Notes: generated by a model from the letters alone, not told the origin. DNA of 64,000 nucleotides from Acinetobacter calcoaceticus DSM 30006 = CIP 81.8 (GCF_000368965.1 NZ_KB849784.1:205825-269824); one strand, 5' to 3'; shown: positions 24,541 through 34,385, counted from the first letter of the stretch. Made by a program: numbers and translations.

Positions 24541-25473
24541 ATGGCGACAATTTCCATCTCAGTTGTCTTAACCCATTTTAATAAAGGCCCTCTATTACAA
24601 CGGACAATTGAGTCTTTACAACCTGACTTGCCAGAACTTTTAGAAATTATGGTGGTGGATGATGCTTCGACTGATCCAAATTGGAAAATTTTTTCTCAAC
24701 AATTAGAACAACAATATTCAAAAGTTAAAATTATTCACAATATAGATAATAAAGGTCCTGCGAACCGTCTAAATCAAGGGGGTAACGCAGCACAAGGTGA
24801 TTATCTATTTTTTATGGATGCCGATGATGTACTCGCACCCAATCGTCTAAAACAAATTGTCGAATTGATGCAAACAGAAAACTGCGATTTATTTTATGGC
24901 AATAAAGTTAAAATTCGTGATTTAGCTGAAATTCAACAATATCCAACGATGGATACCTCTACAATTGAACAGCCACTGACCTACATGATTCAGCACAACA
25001 TTATGGAAATGTGTGTGATGTGTTCAAAAGAACTTTGGCAAAAATCTCAAGGTTGTAATTCAAGTTTATTTATTCAAGATGAATCATTGGCTTTAGAATT
25101 AGGTGTGGTTGCACAGAAATTATTATTTACCGAAACCGCCACCGTTTTTGTGATTTTAGATGCTGAAGAAACCAAAACCAAACGTGGTGATAACCGTTTA
25201 TCACAAAATCTAAATCAGCAACATCATGATATGTTTCTGACTCTTTATGACTTTTTAAATACACATGATTTAAATCAAACGCAGCAAAACTTACTTAAGA
25301 AAAAAGCACTTTCCACCTATTGGAAAAGCTTAAAATCCCGTGATCAAAAAAGCTTAAAAGAGTTTTTTTATTATGTCCTTGCCAAGCGTCATCCTGAAAA
25401 ATGGTGGGCAAATCGTGCAGAGGCACTTAAAACTTATTTTACCCAATTGGATCATGTCCGACACCCGCAATAA
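24541..25473 (+). CDS. Glycosyltransferase family 2
   Basis: The 310-residue GT-A enzyme opens with ISVVLTHFNKGPLLQRTIES and has VVDDAST and the metal/nucleotide motif FMDADD near residue 96, followed by a helical C-terminal part with no membrane segment. It should transfer a sugar from a nucleotide donor to the growing LOS outer core. It starts two bases after the stop of the unknown gene and 42 bases before the next glycosyltransferase, so the three form an operon. The donor cannot be assigned. Confidence 0.9.
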   Translation: MATISISVVLTHFNKGPLLQRTIESLQPDLPELLEIMVVDDASTDPNWKIFSQQLEQQYSKVKIIHNIDNKGPANRLNQGGNAAQGDYLFFMDADDVLAPNRLKQIVELMQTENCDLFYGNKVKIRDLAEIQQYPTMDTSTIEQPLTYMIQHNIMEMCVMCSKELWQKSQGCNSSLFIQDESLALELGVVAQKLLFTETATVFVILDAEETKTKRGDNRLSQNLNQQHHDMFLTLYDFLNTHDLNQTQQNLLKKKALSTYWKSLKSRDQKSLKEFFYYVLAKRHPEKWWANRAEALKTYFTQLDHVRHPQ

Positions 25474-25515
25474 ATGATTGCTTTATTTTTCTCAATCTTG
25501 ATCTGAGCATTCGGT

Positions 25516-26316
25516 ATGCCAATTCCTAAAATCATTCACCAAATTTATTTACAAGGTGAAGCCAATATTCCCGAAAATATTAAAAAATCAGTGGCTGAAT
25601 TGCGTCAACGTAATCCTAATTGGGACTATCGTTTATATGATGAAGCACAGATTTTGGACTATATTCAACAATATTATGATCAAAAAACATTAGATACCTA
25701 TTTATTGATCCAAGAGAATTATGCTGCTGCTCGTTCTGATTTTTTCCGTTACTTACTCATGTATCAAGAAGGTGGGGTTTATCTTGATTTAAAAAGCTCG
25801 TGTGCTGTGCCTTTTGATGACATTTTACGTGAAGATGATGAATTTATTATTTGCGGTTGGGAGAATGAAGTAGGACAACAATATCAAGGTTATGGCATTA
25901 ACAAACATCTAAAATTTTTAAAATATGGTGAATATCAACAGTGGAATATTATTGCAAAGCCACATTCACCATTTTTAAAAGCAGTCATAGATGAAGTCAG
26001 TTTTCGTATTCATGACTATACCCCTATGAAATATCATGTAGGGCGCAAAGGTGTACTGAATACTACAGGTCCTGTTCCATATTCTATTGCTATTGAAAAA
26101 ATTATTCAAAGCCAACAACATCAATATCGTTATGAGCGTTTTGCAAGTCAGTTTGGGCTGATTTATATCAATGCCGATACAACAGTAGTCAATAAAAATC
26201 ACTATCGCCTACAAATCAACCCTGTGGTTAAACTCAACACATTTAACCAGATACTTTATAAATTATGGTTATATATTTTACATCCACGCAAAGTTTTTAA
26301 AAGAAAAACTCAATAG
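25516..26316 (+). CDS. Glycosyltransferase family 32 (DXD sugar-binding)
   Basis: The 266-residue protein begins PKIIHQIYLQG, the hallmark of the Gly_transf_sug (OCH1-like, GT32) family. It carries AARSDFFRYLLMYQEGGVYL and DLKSSCAVPFDD, the DXD-like site being YLDLK. A basic C-terminus (HPRKVFKRK) may hold it at the membrane. It is last in the plus-strand trio and convergent with the GT6 gene; no strong terminator was found between them apart from short A/T-rich repeats near 26330-26360. Confidence 0.88.
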   Translation: MPIPKIIHQIYLQGEANIPENIKKSVAELRQRNPNWDYRLYDEAQILDYIQQYYDQKTLDTYLLIQENYAAARSDFFRYLLMYQEGGVYLDLKSSCAVPFDDILREDDEFIICGWENEVGQQYQGYGINKHLKFLKYGEYQQWNIIAKPHSPFLKAVIDEVSFRIHDYTPMKYHVGRKGVLNTTGPVPYSIAIEKIIQSQQHQYRYERFASQFGLIYINADTTVVNKNHYRLQINPVVKLNTFNQILYKLWLYILHPRKVFKRKTQ

Positions 26317-26388
26317 GCTTATTTTAATTTGCGTTGTTCTTTTAGAATTCAAGAACAACGCCATTTGAGTTGCAGATGAATAATTTTT

Positions 26389-27234
26389 TTACAAAAACCA
26401 AGATGAGATGCGCTGTTTAATTCGGAATCCCCAGCCTTTGTGCTTTGCATTCTTAGAAACTTCCCATTGCTTTTCACTAATTTTTTCGTCAGTTTCACCT
26501 CTTAAATAAGCATGTCCACCAAATCTAAAATGTGATTTATCTGAAAACATAACTTTAGCTTTTTTCTTCCATATTTCATTTTCACCTCGAGTGAAAAATG
26601 GAGGTAAAACCTTAATATCCTTTCGATTTAATGCATATTTATTCAAATGACTTTCATCATGCCATAAAGCAATTTGCTCATTGCTTAAATCTACATGGGT
26701 ATTACTGCTCAACTGCCGACACATTTCAAGGTAAGCCTGTGCCCGACCACCATTTAAAGCACCTGTAAAATAGTATTTCCCTTCATTCATTGCAATATAA
26801 GCTGTCGAATTAGGGTTACGATCATAGGTATATTTCTTTTTATTTCTGTGAAATGCATGCGGTTGAATAGCGAATGCTAGATTTTGTTGATCTATTGGCA
26901 AAATATCTTGTGCATCAATCGGTTTTAATATTTCAGTATTAGCATTAAAAAAATATATATAATCGAAAGTATTCAACCTATCTTCAATACTTAGGAAGAT
27001 ATCAAACCTCATCAAAGTATCATAAGGCCAACCAAGTTTATCTTGTGAAATATAAGATACATTCTGATCTGTCTTTTTCTTTAATAACTCTTCATTATCG
27101 GTAAAAACAAAATAATGCTTTTTACATTCCCGTAGAAGATTACTTTCCGCAGATTGATAAAAATAATCCCAAAATACGGTATAACGTCCTGTTGCTATAT
27201 ATAATATAGCGACCTTTTTAGGCGATAAATTCAT
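26389..27234 (-). CDS. Glycosyltransferase family 6 (ABO/alpha-Gal-like) with NAN motif
   Basis: The protein (281 residues from this start) resembles family GT6, which includes blood-group A/B and alpha-1,3-galactosyltransferases. Key segments are VAILYIATGRY, LGWPYDTLMRFDIF, YIYFFNANTEI, YYFTGALNGG and LWHDESHLN. The metal-binding DXD of mammalian members is replaced by N97-A-N99, as known for metal-independent bacterial GT6 enzymes. It should add an alpha-linked Gal or GalNAc to the outer core. The ATG at 27234 has CAGGA upstream; an earlier in-frame start at 27258 has no ribosome site. Confidence 0.85.
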   Translation of the reverse strand: MNLSPKKVAILYIATGRYTVFWDYFYQSAESNLLRECKKHYFVFTDNEELLKKKTDQNVSYISQDKLGWPYDTLMRFDIFLSIEDRLNTFDYIYFFNANTEILKPIDAQDILPIDQQNLAFAIQPHAFHRNKKKYTYDRNPNSTAYIAMNEGKYYFTGALNGGRAQAYLEMCRQLSSNTHVDLSNEQIALWHDESHLNKYALNRKDIKVLPPFFTRGENEIWKKKAKVMFSDKSHFRFGGHAYLRGETDEKISEKQWEVSKNAKHKGWGFRIKQRISSWFL

Positions 27235-27295
27235 GATTAATCCATTCCTGAGCAGCATTAATATTAACTTCGAATGAGAGGTTCATCATCAATTT

Positions 27296-28102
27296 TTAGC
27301 TTCTTTGACCTATTTTAAAACGAAGTTTGACTGCAAATAAAGAATCCTTACCACTAATTTTGATGCGTTGCAGTTGCATAAAGTCTGGTTGTAAACCATC
27401 AATACCTTCTACAGTCGTGACCGCATTACTATACCCAGCCTGCCGAGCCAGTTTCACGTCTCTATCTGAATAAATCCCAAATGGGTAAGCAAAACTGGTG
27501 ACTGGTTGAGCTATCAGTTGTTCAAGTTGCTGTTTTGCATCAACCAGTTCACGTAAACAATCTGCATCATCCAGTTCATTTAAATTAGCGTGTGTGAGCG
27601 TATGCGAACCAATTTCAATCAGCCCACTATCTGCTAATTGCTTAACCTGTGCATCATTCAATTTTGGTTCACGCATGAGTTCACCACTATTATGGTGTGC
27701 TTTTTTATAAGTTGACCAATCTCGATCATGTCGATCAACCACTACATAAATGGTCGCTTTAGCTTGATATTTCTCTAAAACTGGATAGGCATTTTCTAGA
27801 TTATCTAAATATCCATCATCAAATGTAATAGCTACAGTCTTTGCAGGATGTTGTCCCCAATTCTCTTGTAATTCATGCATTGTCACAAAATGAAAACCTT
27901 GTGATTTCATCCATGCAATCTGCTTTTCAAACTCAATAGGTTTTACACGCAGCTTATTAAATTTAGCACCATCTATATGGTCTCTAACCATATGATACAT
28001 CAATATACGTGGCTTATTCCAATCTACCGCAGGTTTCCACCACGCATATTTATAACTAAACATTACAATAAGTAAAACCAGTAAAATTAGAATATAAATC
28101 AC
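27296..28102 (-). CDS. pda: Polysaccharide deacetylase (NodB/CE4 domain), membrane anchored
   Basis: An N-terminal membrane helix (residues 2-20) precedes a CE4 deacetylase domain. Visible motifs are ILMYHMV, TFDDGY (catalytic Asp and metal Asp), SHTLTHANL (the two metal His) and FAYPFG. It should remove N-acetyl groups from an amino sugar of the LOS core on the periplasmic side. Deacetylase genes named pda mark A. baumannii outer-core loci between aspS and ilvE. It ends an ELM1-deacetylase pair and starts 10 bases after the stop of its neighbour. Confidence 0.88.
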   Translation of the reverse strand: MIYILILLVLLIVMFSYKYAWWKPAVDWNKPRILMYHMVRDHIDGAKFNKLRVKPIEFEKQIAWMKSQGFHFVTMHELQENWGQHPAKTVAITFDDGYLDNLENAYPVLEKYQAKATIYVVVDRHDRDWSTYKKAHHNSGELMREPKLNDAQVKQLADSGLIEIGSHTLTHANLNELDDADCLRELVDAKQQLEQLIAQPVTSFAYPFGIYSDRDVKLARQAGYSNAVTTVEGIDGLQPDFMQLQRIKISGKDSLFAVKLRFKIGQRS

Positions 28103-28112
28103 AGTACCAAAC

Positions 28113-29003
28113 TCAATTTTTCGCTAAAAGATATGTTGCCACACGGTCTGCTTCTTTAAAAGCATAAGGTTGTGGTAAATGTACAACACAAGTCTGCTGT
28201 GAAATTAATTTTGATTCTAACATTTGATCAACTGAGTGAGTAATGCGGTCGTCTTTCAAACGGTCCATTGCCATTACCCCTACTCGACAACCCGCAGTAA
28301 GCGCCTCAAAAATCATAGATACGCTATCTTCTGTCACCCAAACAGCTTCTGCTTTTTGCATTTCTTCAAAAATCCAGCCTTGAGGTGTTTGTTCAACCGG
28401 AAATATTTGCAAATGTTCGGCAAAGTTTTGTTGTTTTAAAATATCGATAAATCCTGCTGGCGTTCGGCGTGAAGTCGTCAGAATAATTTCAGCGTCTGGA
28501 TTATTCTCAACAATTTTTTGAACACTACTTAATACTTTATCTTGGTTCCATTGATGTCGTTTAGATGAGCCACCTAAAGCGATTAAAATTCTGGCTGCTT
28601 GATGGCGATTTTCATTACGAATTGGATTGAGTGCGCCACGCGTGACAATCACATGGCTATCGGCATGAATGCCGTCATGCTCTGGAATAACTGCATAATC
28701 AAAGCAAACCACAGGTAAGTTAGGCTTCATCAAAATAATAGTTTTAGCTTTTCTAAAAATCTTACCGAGTAACCAGACCCGAAAATGAGTGTGACTTCCC
28801 ACTCCAAATATAAAATCGGGAGCTTGTTGAAATAAGGAGTTTTTTGAAGAGAAAAGTACCTGAATTAAAGAAATAATAGGTAAATCAGAAATGAGAATCT
28901 CTTCAAAAGTTGTATCAGCCCGTTGTCTTTGCATCGCCTGAAACAAGCCTAATGCTTGTGAGCGATGTCCTGCCTTACCATCAGAGACATAGACAATATG
29001 CAT
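28113..29003 (-). CDS. ELM1 (mitochondrial fission) family protein, GT-B-like
   Basis: The protein (about 296 residues) matches the ELM1/DUF1022 family, distant relatives of GT-B glycosyltransferases. It begins MHIVYVSDGKAGHRSQALG and has ILIALGGSSKRHQW and the donor-site-like VTEDSVSMIFEALTAGCRVGV. Members near LOS genes are probably sugar transferases, though this is not proven for this one. The ATG at 29003 has GGAG five bases upstream; the in-frame TTG at 29021 does not. It follows the ilvE terminator. Confidence 0.82.
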   Translation of the reverse strand: MHIVYVSDGKAGHRSQALGLFQAMQRQRADTTFEEILISDLPIISLIQVLFSSKNSLFQQAPDFIFGVGSHTHFRVWLLGKIFRKAKTIILMKPNLPVVCFDYAVIPEHDGIHADSHVIVTRGALNPIRNENRHQAARILIALGGSSKRHQWNQDKVLSSVQKIVENNPDAEIILTTSRRTPAGFIDILKQQNFAEHLQIFPVEQTPQGWIFEEMQKAEAVWVTEDSVSMIFEALTAGCRVGVMAMDRLKDDRITHSVDQMLESKLISQQTCVVHLPQPYAFKEADRVATYLLAKN

Positions 29004-29025
29004 AAAAGCTCCATAAGCCAAAAAT

Positions 29026-29054
29026 AAAAAGGCGAAACCAAAGTTCGCCTTTTT
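29026..29054 (-). terminator. Terminator of the glnE-ilvE transcript
   Basis: AAAAAGGCGAA and TTCGCCTTTTT form an 11-bp stem around a 7-nt loop, 16 bases after the ilvE stop on the minus strand. It separates housekeeping ilvE from the outer-core genes. Confidence 0.88.
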
Positions 29055-29070
29055 ATGTTAACGGATTAAC

Positions 29071-29997
29071 TTATTTTACGTAAGTTAACCAGTGTTCATA
29101 TTTCGGATTTCTACCTTGAACTGCATCAAAGTAAGTCTTTTGAATTTCAGTAGTAATTGGGCCACGGCCACCTGCACCGATTTGACGGTCATCGTATTCA
29201 CGAATTGGTGTTACTTCCGCAGCAGTACCAGTGAAGAATGCTTCATCTGCAATGTAGAATTCGTCACGTGTAATACGACGTTCAACAACTTGATAACCAA
29301 GATCTCTAGCAATCGTCATGACAGTTTGGCGTGTAATACCATCAAGCGCACCACCAGCGATATCTGGAGTATGTAAAACGCCATCTTTAATTAAGAATAC
29401 GTTTTCACCAGAACCTTGGCACACATAACCTTGTGGGTCCATTAACATAGCTTCATCGTAACCAGAATGCGCAACTTCTTGGTGAGCAAGAATTGACAAC
29501 GTATAGTTACCAGATGCTTTTGCTTTACACATGGTCACGTTTGGATGATGGTGAGTAAACGATGAAGTTTTAACGCGAATACCATTCGCCATTGCTTCAT
29601 CACCAAGGTATGCGCCCCACGCCCATGCTGCAACTGCGGCATGAATCGTGTTATTTGTTGCTGCAATACCAAGTTTTTCTGAACCGATCCAGATGAGGGG
29701 ACGTAAATAGCAAGAAGCTAATTTATTTTCACGTACAACATCAATTTGTGCTTGTTCAAGCGTTGCTTGGTCATACGGTACTTTCATTTGATAAATTTTT
29801 GCTGAATTTAACAAACGTTTTGTGTGGTCTTGAAGACGGAAAATGGCAGTACCTTTAGGCGTTTCATAAGCACGAACACCCTCAAATACGCCCATACTGT
29901 AGTGTAAAGTATGTGTTAAAACGTGAATCTTTGCATCACGCCAATCAATTAATTGTCCATCTTGCCAAATAAAACCATCACGATCAGCCAAATTCAT
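29071..29997 (-). CDS. ilvE: Branched-chain amino acid aminotransferase
   Basis: This PLP class IV aminotransferase of about 308 residues catalyses the last step of valine, leucine and isoleucine synthesis. It has LHYSMGVFEGVRAY, the PLP lysine in KASGNYTLS and the fold-type IV phosphate-site segments GSGENVFLI and FFTGTAAEVTPI. The ATG at 29997 has TTTGGAG upstream; an in-frame start at 30009 adds four residues. It follows glnE by 24 bases, in one operon, and marks the other border of the outer-core locus. Confidence 0.96.
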   Translation of the reverse strand: MNLADRDGFIWQDGQLIDWRDAKIHVLTHTLHYSMGVFEGVRAYETPKGTAIFRLQDHTKRLLNSAKIYQMKVPYDQATLEQAQIDVVRENKLASCYLRPLIWIGSEKLGIAATNNTIHAAVAAWAWGAYLGDEAMANGIRVKTSSFTHHHPNVTMCKAKASGNYTLSILAHQEVAHSGYDEAMLMDPQGYVCQGSGENVFLIKDGVLHTPDIAGGALDGITRQTVMTIARDLGYQVVERRITRDEFYIADEAFFTGTAAEVTPIREYDDRQIGAGGRGPITTEIQKTYFDAVQGRNPKYEHWLTYVK

Positions 29998-30021
29998 GGA
30001 ACACTCCAAATTGTTATAAAA

Positions 30022-32772
30022 TCATTCACTATCCAACTCAACCGAGGCGGTTGGGTCTATTAATCTTTGCCATAAATTGCAAACGACCGCACGGGTACTA
30101 CGCCAGTCCGCTGCGCTTACTTGCATGGATTGATTTGCAAGGGCTAAGCGGTGGCTTTCGGCACGTTCACTAAGATAGGCTCGAATTAATGCTGTGGCAT
30201 CTTCACTGGATAAGCAGTCTGCTTTAGCAGCATCTTCTAAAATTCTTACATTATCAGAATAATGGGCGAGATCAGGGTTCGTCCCGCTCCATGCAAGTAC
30301 AGCATACTGTGCCATAAATTCGATATCGACGATACCACCTGCATCCTGTTTTAAATGAAAAATACCATGTTTTTTTTGTTCAGAAGATGAACCTAGGTGG
30401 TCTTTCATTTTCTGACGCATTTTCAACACTTCTTCACGAACATAAGCCTCATCTCTAGATTGAGTCAATATCTCACGGCGAAATATTTCAAATTTCTGGC
30501 AAAGCACCTTATCGCCAGCAATAGAACGTGCTCGAACTAATGCCTGATGCTCCCAAAGCCATGCACTTTTCAACTGATAGTGTTCGTAGGCCTTAAGACT
30601 CGTCACCAATAAACCAGCCTCACCTGACGGTCTTAAACGTGTATCAATTTCATAGACACGGCCATCAAGTGTTTGAGTGGTCATGAGCGACATAAATTTT
30701 TGAGCAACACGCATCGCAAACTCAAAGCCAGTAATAGACTTAGTCCCATCCGTATCGGCTTGTTCATCCAGATAATGAATAAAGACAAGATCTAAATCTG
30801 AACCATAACCCAGCTCAATTCCACCTACCTTGCCATAACCAATGACAGCAAAGGCTTTGTAGTCGAGTGAGCAACGTTTCCCATCGACATCACATGGATA
30901 ACCATGACGCTTTGCTACAGTCTGATAAGCTAAATGGAGGGTTGCGTTTACACTCACTTCAGCAATATCAGTTAACGCATCGGATACTTTCATTAGCGGG
31001 CTTTCAGCTAACACATCGCTTGCAGCGACAGTGAGTACATTGCTCTTTTTAAACAGGCGAAGTGCTCGCATTTGATCTTCAACCTGATCAATTTCAATGC
31101 GAAGTAACTGCTGACGCAATGAGTCTTCTAAGTCCTTGCGTTTTGGCAACTCGAAATCCATCGATAAAAATTCATCAAGCAGTACTGGATATTGCGTTAG
31201 CTCTTCACAAATCCAAGGACTTACGGTCGCCATTTTCACTAAGCGTTGTAATGCCCCTTTACTTTCAATCAGCATGACTAAGTACACGGTTCGGCGCATG
31301 ACCGATTCAATCAGCGGCATTAAACGTAAAAGTGCAGTTTGAGGTTGTTCGGACTGTAAGATCACTTCAATTAAATGAGGCCAGAATGTTTTTAAACGCT
31401 GGACAGCATTTGAAGGTAATTTTTTGAGTGCATGACCGTGCCAGAATTCATGAATCAGATTTTTCGCATTGTCATCCAACACTTCATCTAACTGCTGCTC
31501 TAACTGTCCAAAGTTTTCAGTTGCGGCATTTGAACTTGTATCTTCAATCAATTGCTTAAATTGAACTTTAACTTTCTGGCGTTTCTCGTTTAAAAGATCA
31601 ATAAATTCATTCCAGCTCACAAAACCCAAGGTATCTATAATGCGTTGTCTTAGGTCAATTTCTTCTGGCAATAGCTGAGTTTGCTGATCGTTGAGGGCTT
31701 GAATTGCATGTTCAACACGGCGTAAAAACAGATAAGCATCTTCTAATTCTAAAACGGCTTGTTTTTCTAACAAACCTGCTTCGCCAATGTGCTCAAGGCT
31801 AACTAAACATTGGCGGTCTTGTAACTCACGTTTAGACCCGCCATAAATAAGCTGGAACACCTGAACAATAAATTCAATTTCGCGAATACCACCCGCGCCG
31901 AGTTTAATATCATCCTCGATATGACGGCGTAGAACTTCACGCTCAATCATCGCTTTCATATCGCGCATAGCAGCAAAGGCGGTGTAATCGACATAACGAC
32001 GGAATACAAAAGGATGTGTCATTTCTAACAAGTCTTGCCCTTCTTTACCCCCAGTTACAACACGTGCCTTAATCCATGCATAGCGTTCCCATTCACGCCC
32101 ATGCTGACTTAAATATTTTTCCAAAGCTGCATGACTAATCGCCAATGCCGAGCCATCCCCCCAAGGACGCAAGCGCATGTCTACTCGAAACACAAAACCA
32201 TCTGCGGTAATGTGCTCAAGCAAATAAATGAGTTTTTGTCCCCATAAAATACAAAACTGCTGTACATCAATGCATTTACGACCATTGGTTTCGCCTTGTT
32301 CATCAAAGGCAAAAATTAGATCAATATCGCTCGAGAGATTAAGCTCTTGTGCACCAAGCTTACCCATGGTAACTACAATCAAATCTTGAACTTTGCCAGA
32401 GTAACCCACAGGTTCACCGTGTTTCGCTACGAGTGCCACACGTGCAAAAGCCTTTGCCGCACAAATGCTGGCATCAGCAAAATCAGAAAGTTCACGAGTA
32501 AGTGTGACAACATCGGTAAGCTGATTGGCATCTTGCCAGATCCAGCGAAACATTAAACGACCACGCAAAATACGAAGTGCGCGCATCCAAGATGTTTCGT
32601 CACCAATTCCATCTAATGTGGTTTGTACAAATTGGTAAATTTGATCAGTTGAGAGCGGTGCAGTAAATTGATCTATTTGGTAATCTTGTTCTAAAACAGC
32701 CTGATGCAGGCCTAAAACTTGTTCCGCATACTGACTAGCACGCAATGTTTTTTGTAACTGCTCCGCATTCAT
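30022..32772 (-). CDS. glnE: Bifunctional glutamine synthetase adenylyltransferase/adenylyl-removing enzyme
   Basis: The 916-residue protein has the two nucleotidyltransferase domains of GlnE: the N-terminal adenylyl-removing domain with LSSDIDLIFAF and the C-terminal adenylyltransferase domain with GYGSDLDLVFIHY, separated by helical PII-signalling regions. It adds AMP to, or removes it from, glutamine synthetase according to nitrogen status. The segments LGAGGIREIEFIVQ and DAGGIVDIEFMAQ show the internal duplication. Length is near the family norm. ilvE lies downstream in the same operon. Confidence 0.96.
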   Translation of the reverse strand: MNAEQLQKTLRASQYAEQVLGLHQAVLEQDYQIDQFTAPLSTDQIYQFVQTTLDGIGDETSWMRALRILRGRLMFRWIWQDANQLTDVVTLTRELSDFADASICAAKAFARVALVAKHGEPVGYSGKVQDLIVVTMGKLGAQELNLSSDIDLIFAFDEQGETNGRKCIDVQQFCILWGQKLIYLLEHITADGFVFRVDMRLRPWGDGSALAISHAALEKYLSQHGREWERYAWIKARVVTGGKEGQDLLEMTHPFVFRRYVDYTAFAAMRDMKAMIEREVLRRHIEDDIKLGAGGIREIEFIVQVFQLIYGGSKRELQDRQCLVSLEHIGEAGLLEKQAVLELEDAYLFLRRVEHAIQALNDQQTQLLPEEIDLRQRIIDTLGFVSWNEFIDLLNEKRQKVKVQFKQLIEDTSSNAATENFGQLEQQLDEVLDDNAKNLIHEFWHGHALKKLPSNAVQRLKTFWPHLIEVILQSEQPQTALLRLMPLIESVMRRTVYLVMLIESKGALQRLVKMATVSPWICEELTQYPVLLDEFLSMDFELPKRKDLEDSLRQQLLRIEIDQVEDQMRALRLFKKSNVLTVAASDVLAESPLMKVSDALTDIAEVSVNATLHLAYQTVAKRHGYPCDVDGKRCSLDYKAFAVIGYGKVGGIELGYGSDLDLVFIHYLDEQADTDGTKSITGFEFAMRVAQKFMSLMTTQTLDGRVYEIDTRLRPSGEAGLLVTSLKAYEHYQLKSAWLWEHQALVRARSIAGDKVLCQKFEIFRREILTQSRDEAYVREEVLKMRQKMKDHLGSSSEQKKHGIFHLKQDAGGIVDIEFMAQYAVLAWSGTNPDLAHYSDNVRILEDAAKADCLSSEDATALIRAYLSERAESHRLALANQSMQVSAADWRSTRAVVCNLWQRLIDPTASVELDSE

Positions 32773-32839
32773 ATAAAAAGCTCTTTTCCTCGTACTCTGT
32801 TTTTAGTTATAGCAGTTCGAGTAGTGGTAGGAAAAGGGA

Positions 32840-34111
32840 TTAGACTAATTTTGCTTCCGATGATGATTGATATTCGATATGAGGATCATGACTGTCTTGA
32901 GCCGAAGGTAATAAAACTTTAAATGTGGTTCCAACACCTTCTTTGGAACTGACATTAATTTTCCCCTGATTAATCTCGACAAAACGTTTACATAAGCTCA
33001 GACCTAAACCCGCGCCTTTTTCACCTGCGGTACCTTTAAAGCTGGCAGTAATACGTGGATGGAACAAATTCGTCATTTGTTGCTTGGTCATACCGAGACC
33101 AGTGTCTCGCACTGTTATTTCAATATTTTCGCCAGTTTGTTTGGCTTCAATAAAGACTTTGCCCGAGCCATCAACATCTGTAAATTTCAGCGCGTTTGAC
33201 ACCAAGTTTTGAATCACTGAGGTCATCATATTGATATCAGCATAGATTTTTAAATCTTCTGGTACAGCATTCACCAATTCAATATTTTTCTTTAAAGCTA
33301 AGGTATATAAAACATCAAAAACGATATTACTGACTTGTCTAAGGTTAAAGTTAATCGGGTGATAAACAAAACGCCCACCCTCAGCCATTGCCCATGTTAG
33401 TAAGCTTTCGAGCAAGTTATAGGTCGATTGCGAAGTGTCGTATAGATAGTCTGCAATGTTTTGAATGCTCGACTCATCTAAAGTTTCACGCTCTTTGGCG
33501 AGTACTTCTGAAAAACCTAGCAGACCATGAAATGGTGCTCGGAGATCATGTGAAATGATTGAAAAGAATTTTGTTTTACTTGAATTAATCGCAACCTGTT
33601 GCTCGTAGAGTTCGTTTAACTCTTCATAGTTAAACTTCAACTCGACCTGCTGCATAAAAGTAGAACAGTAATCGAGCAATAACTGGATGTCTTCATCTTC
33701 AAATGTTGCTGCATCGTCATCAAAAAAAACGGCAAAGCCCATAGAGGTTTTATCAGGGTGTAAAAGATGTACCGCTAACGCCCTGCTGCACTCGATGTTT
33801 AGTTCTTTTAAATAGTTGGTTAAGTTTTGATAAGAAGGATGTGAGTGATTAATGATCTGTTGTTTAGCAAAGCACTGTTTTAAATGTTTTGAAGGTTTAA
33901 ACGAAATGGCGGTCATACCATCTGGGCAACGATGCCAAAAGTAAGGTTCTTGATTAAAAGTCAATAAGGCTTTTTTACACTTCAAAAGGCGAAGACTAAA
34001 CCGGAAAAATTGCTCAATATAGTTCTGCTCGGCATTTAATCCAAGCAAAAGCGATATTCTACAAGCACTTAACTGCTCAATCTGGTTTAGTTCTAAATGT
34101 TGGAATGTCAT
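32840..34111 (-). CDS. Orphan soluble histidine kinase with N-terminal GAF-like domain
   Basis: The protein (423 residues from this start) has no membrane helix. Residues 1 to about 165 look like a GAF-type sensor. A coiled linker follows, then a HisKA domain with FFSIISHDLRAPFHGLLGF (phosphoacceptor His) and a HATPase domain with the N box QNLVSNALKF, DTGLGM and EKGAGLGLSL. It should sense a cytosolic cue and phosphorylate an unlinked response regulator, as none is adjacent. The ATG at 34111 has GAGG about 9 bases upstream, better than the GTG at 34123. The ligand is unknown. Confidence 0.85.
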   Translation of the reverse strand: MTFQHLELNQIEQLSACRISLLLGLNAEQNYIEQFFRFSLRLLKCKKALLTFNQEPYFWHRCPDGMTAISFKPSKHLKQCFAKQQIINHSHPSYQNLTNYLKELNIECSRALAVHLLHPDKTSMGFAVFFDDDAATFEDEDIQLLLDYCSTFMQQVELKFNYEELNELYEQQVAINSSKTKFFSIISHDLRAPFHGLLGFSEVLAKERETLDESSIQNIADYLYDTSQSTYNLLESLLTWAMAEGGRFVYHPINFNLRQVSNIVFDVLYTLALKKNIELVNAVPEDLKIYADINMMTSVIQNLVSNALKFTDVDGSGKVFIEAKQTGENIEITVRDTGLGMTKQQMTNLFHPRITASFKGTAGEKGAGLGLSLCKRFVEINQGKINVSSKEGVGTTFKVLLPSAQDSHDPHIEYQSSSEAKLV

Positions 34112-34385
34112 TGCCCGCCTCACAGATTTTGTCGTTTTTGGTCGGAACCGCTCTTAAAAGAAATGTACTTATAATCATTATGATCTACTACAAACTTTAA
34201 CACAGTACATTAAAAGAGCAACTTTCTTTTCAAAATAGAAATGTGAAGTTTCAATTAAAGGTTTTTAGATACATAAAGTGGGTATGTTTGAGGAAAATAC
34301 AACAAATGTTTGAAGGTAGAGAATTGTAAGATGTTAGAAATACGAGTTCATAAAATAGCCTCATGATCAATAGACAAAGGTAGAA

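Noticed and set aside
34168..34186. Fur-box-like ATAATCATTAT upstream of the GAF kinase
   Set aside because: Only one half matches the 19-bp Fur consensus and the other half is poor; no iron gene is adjacent.
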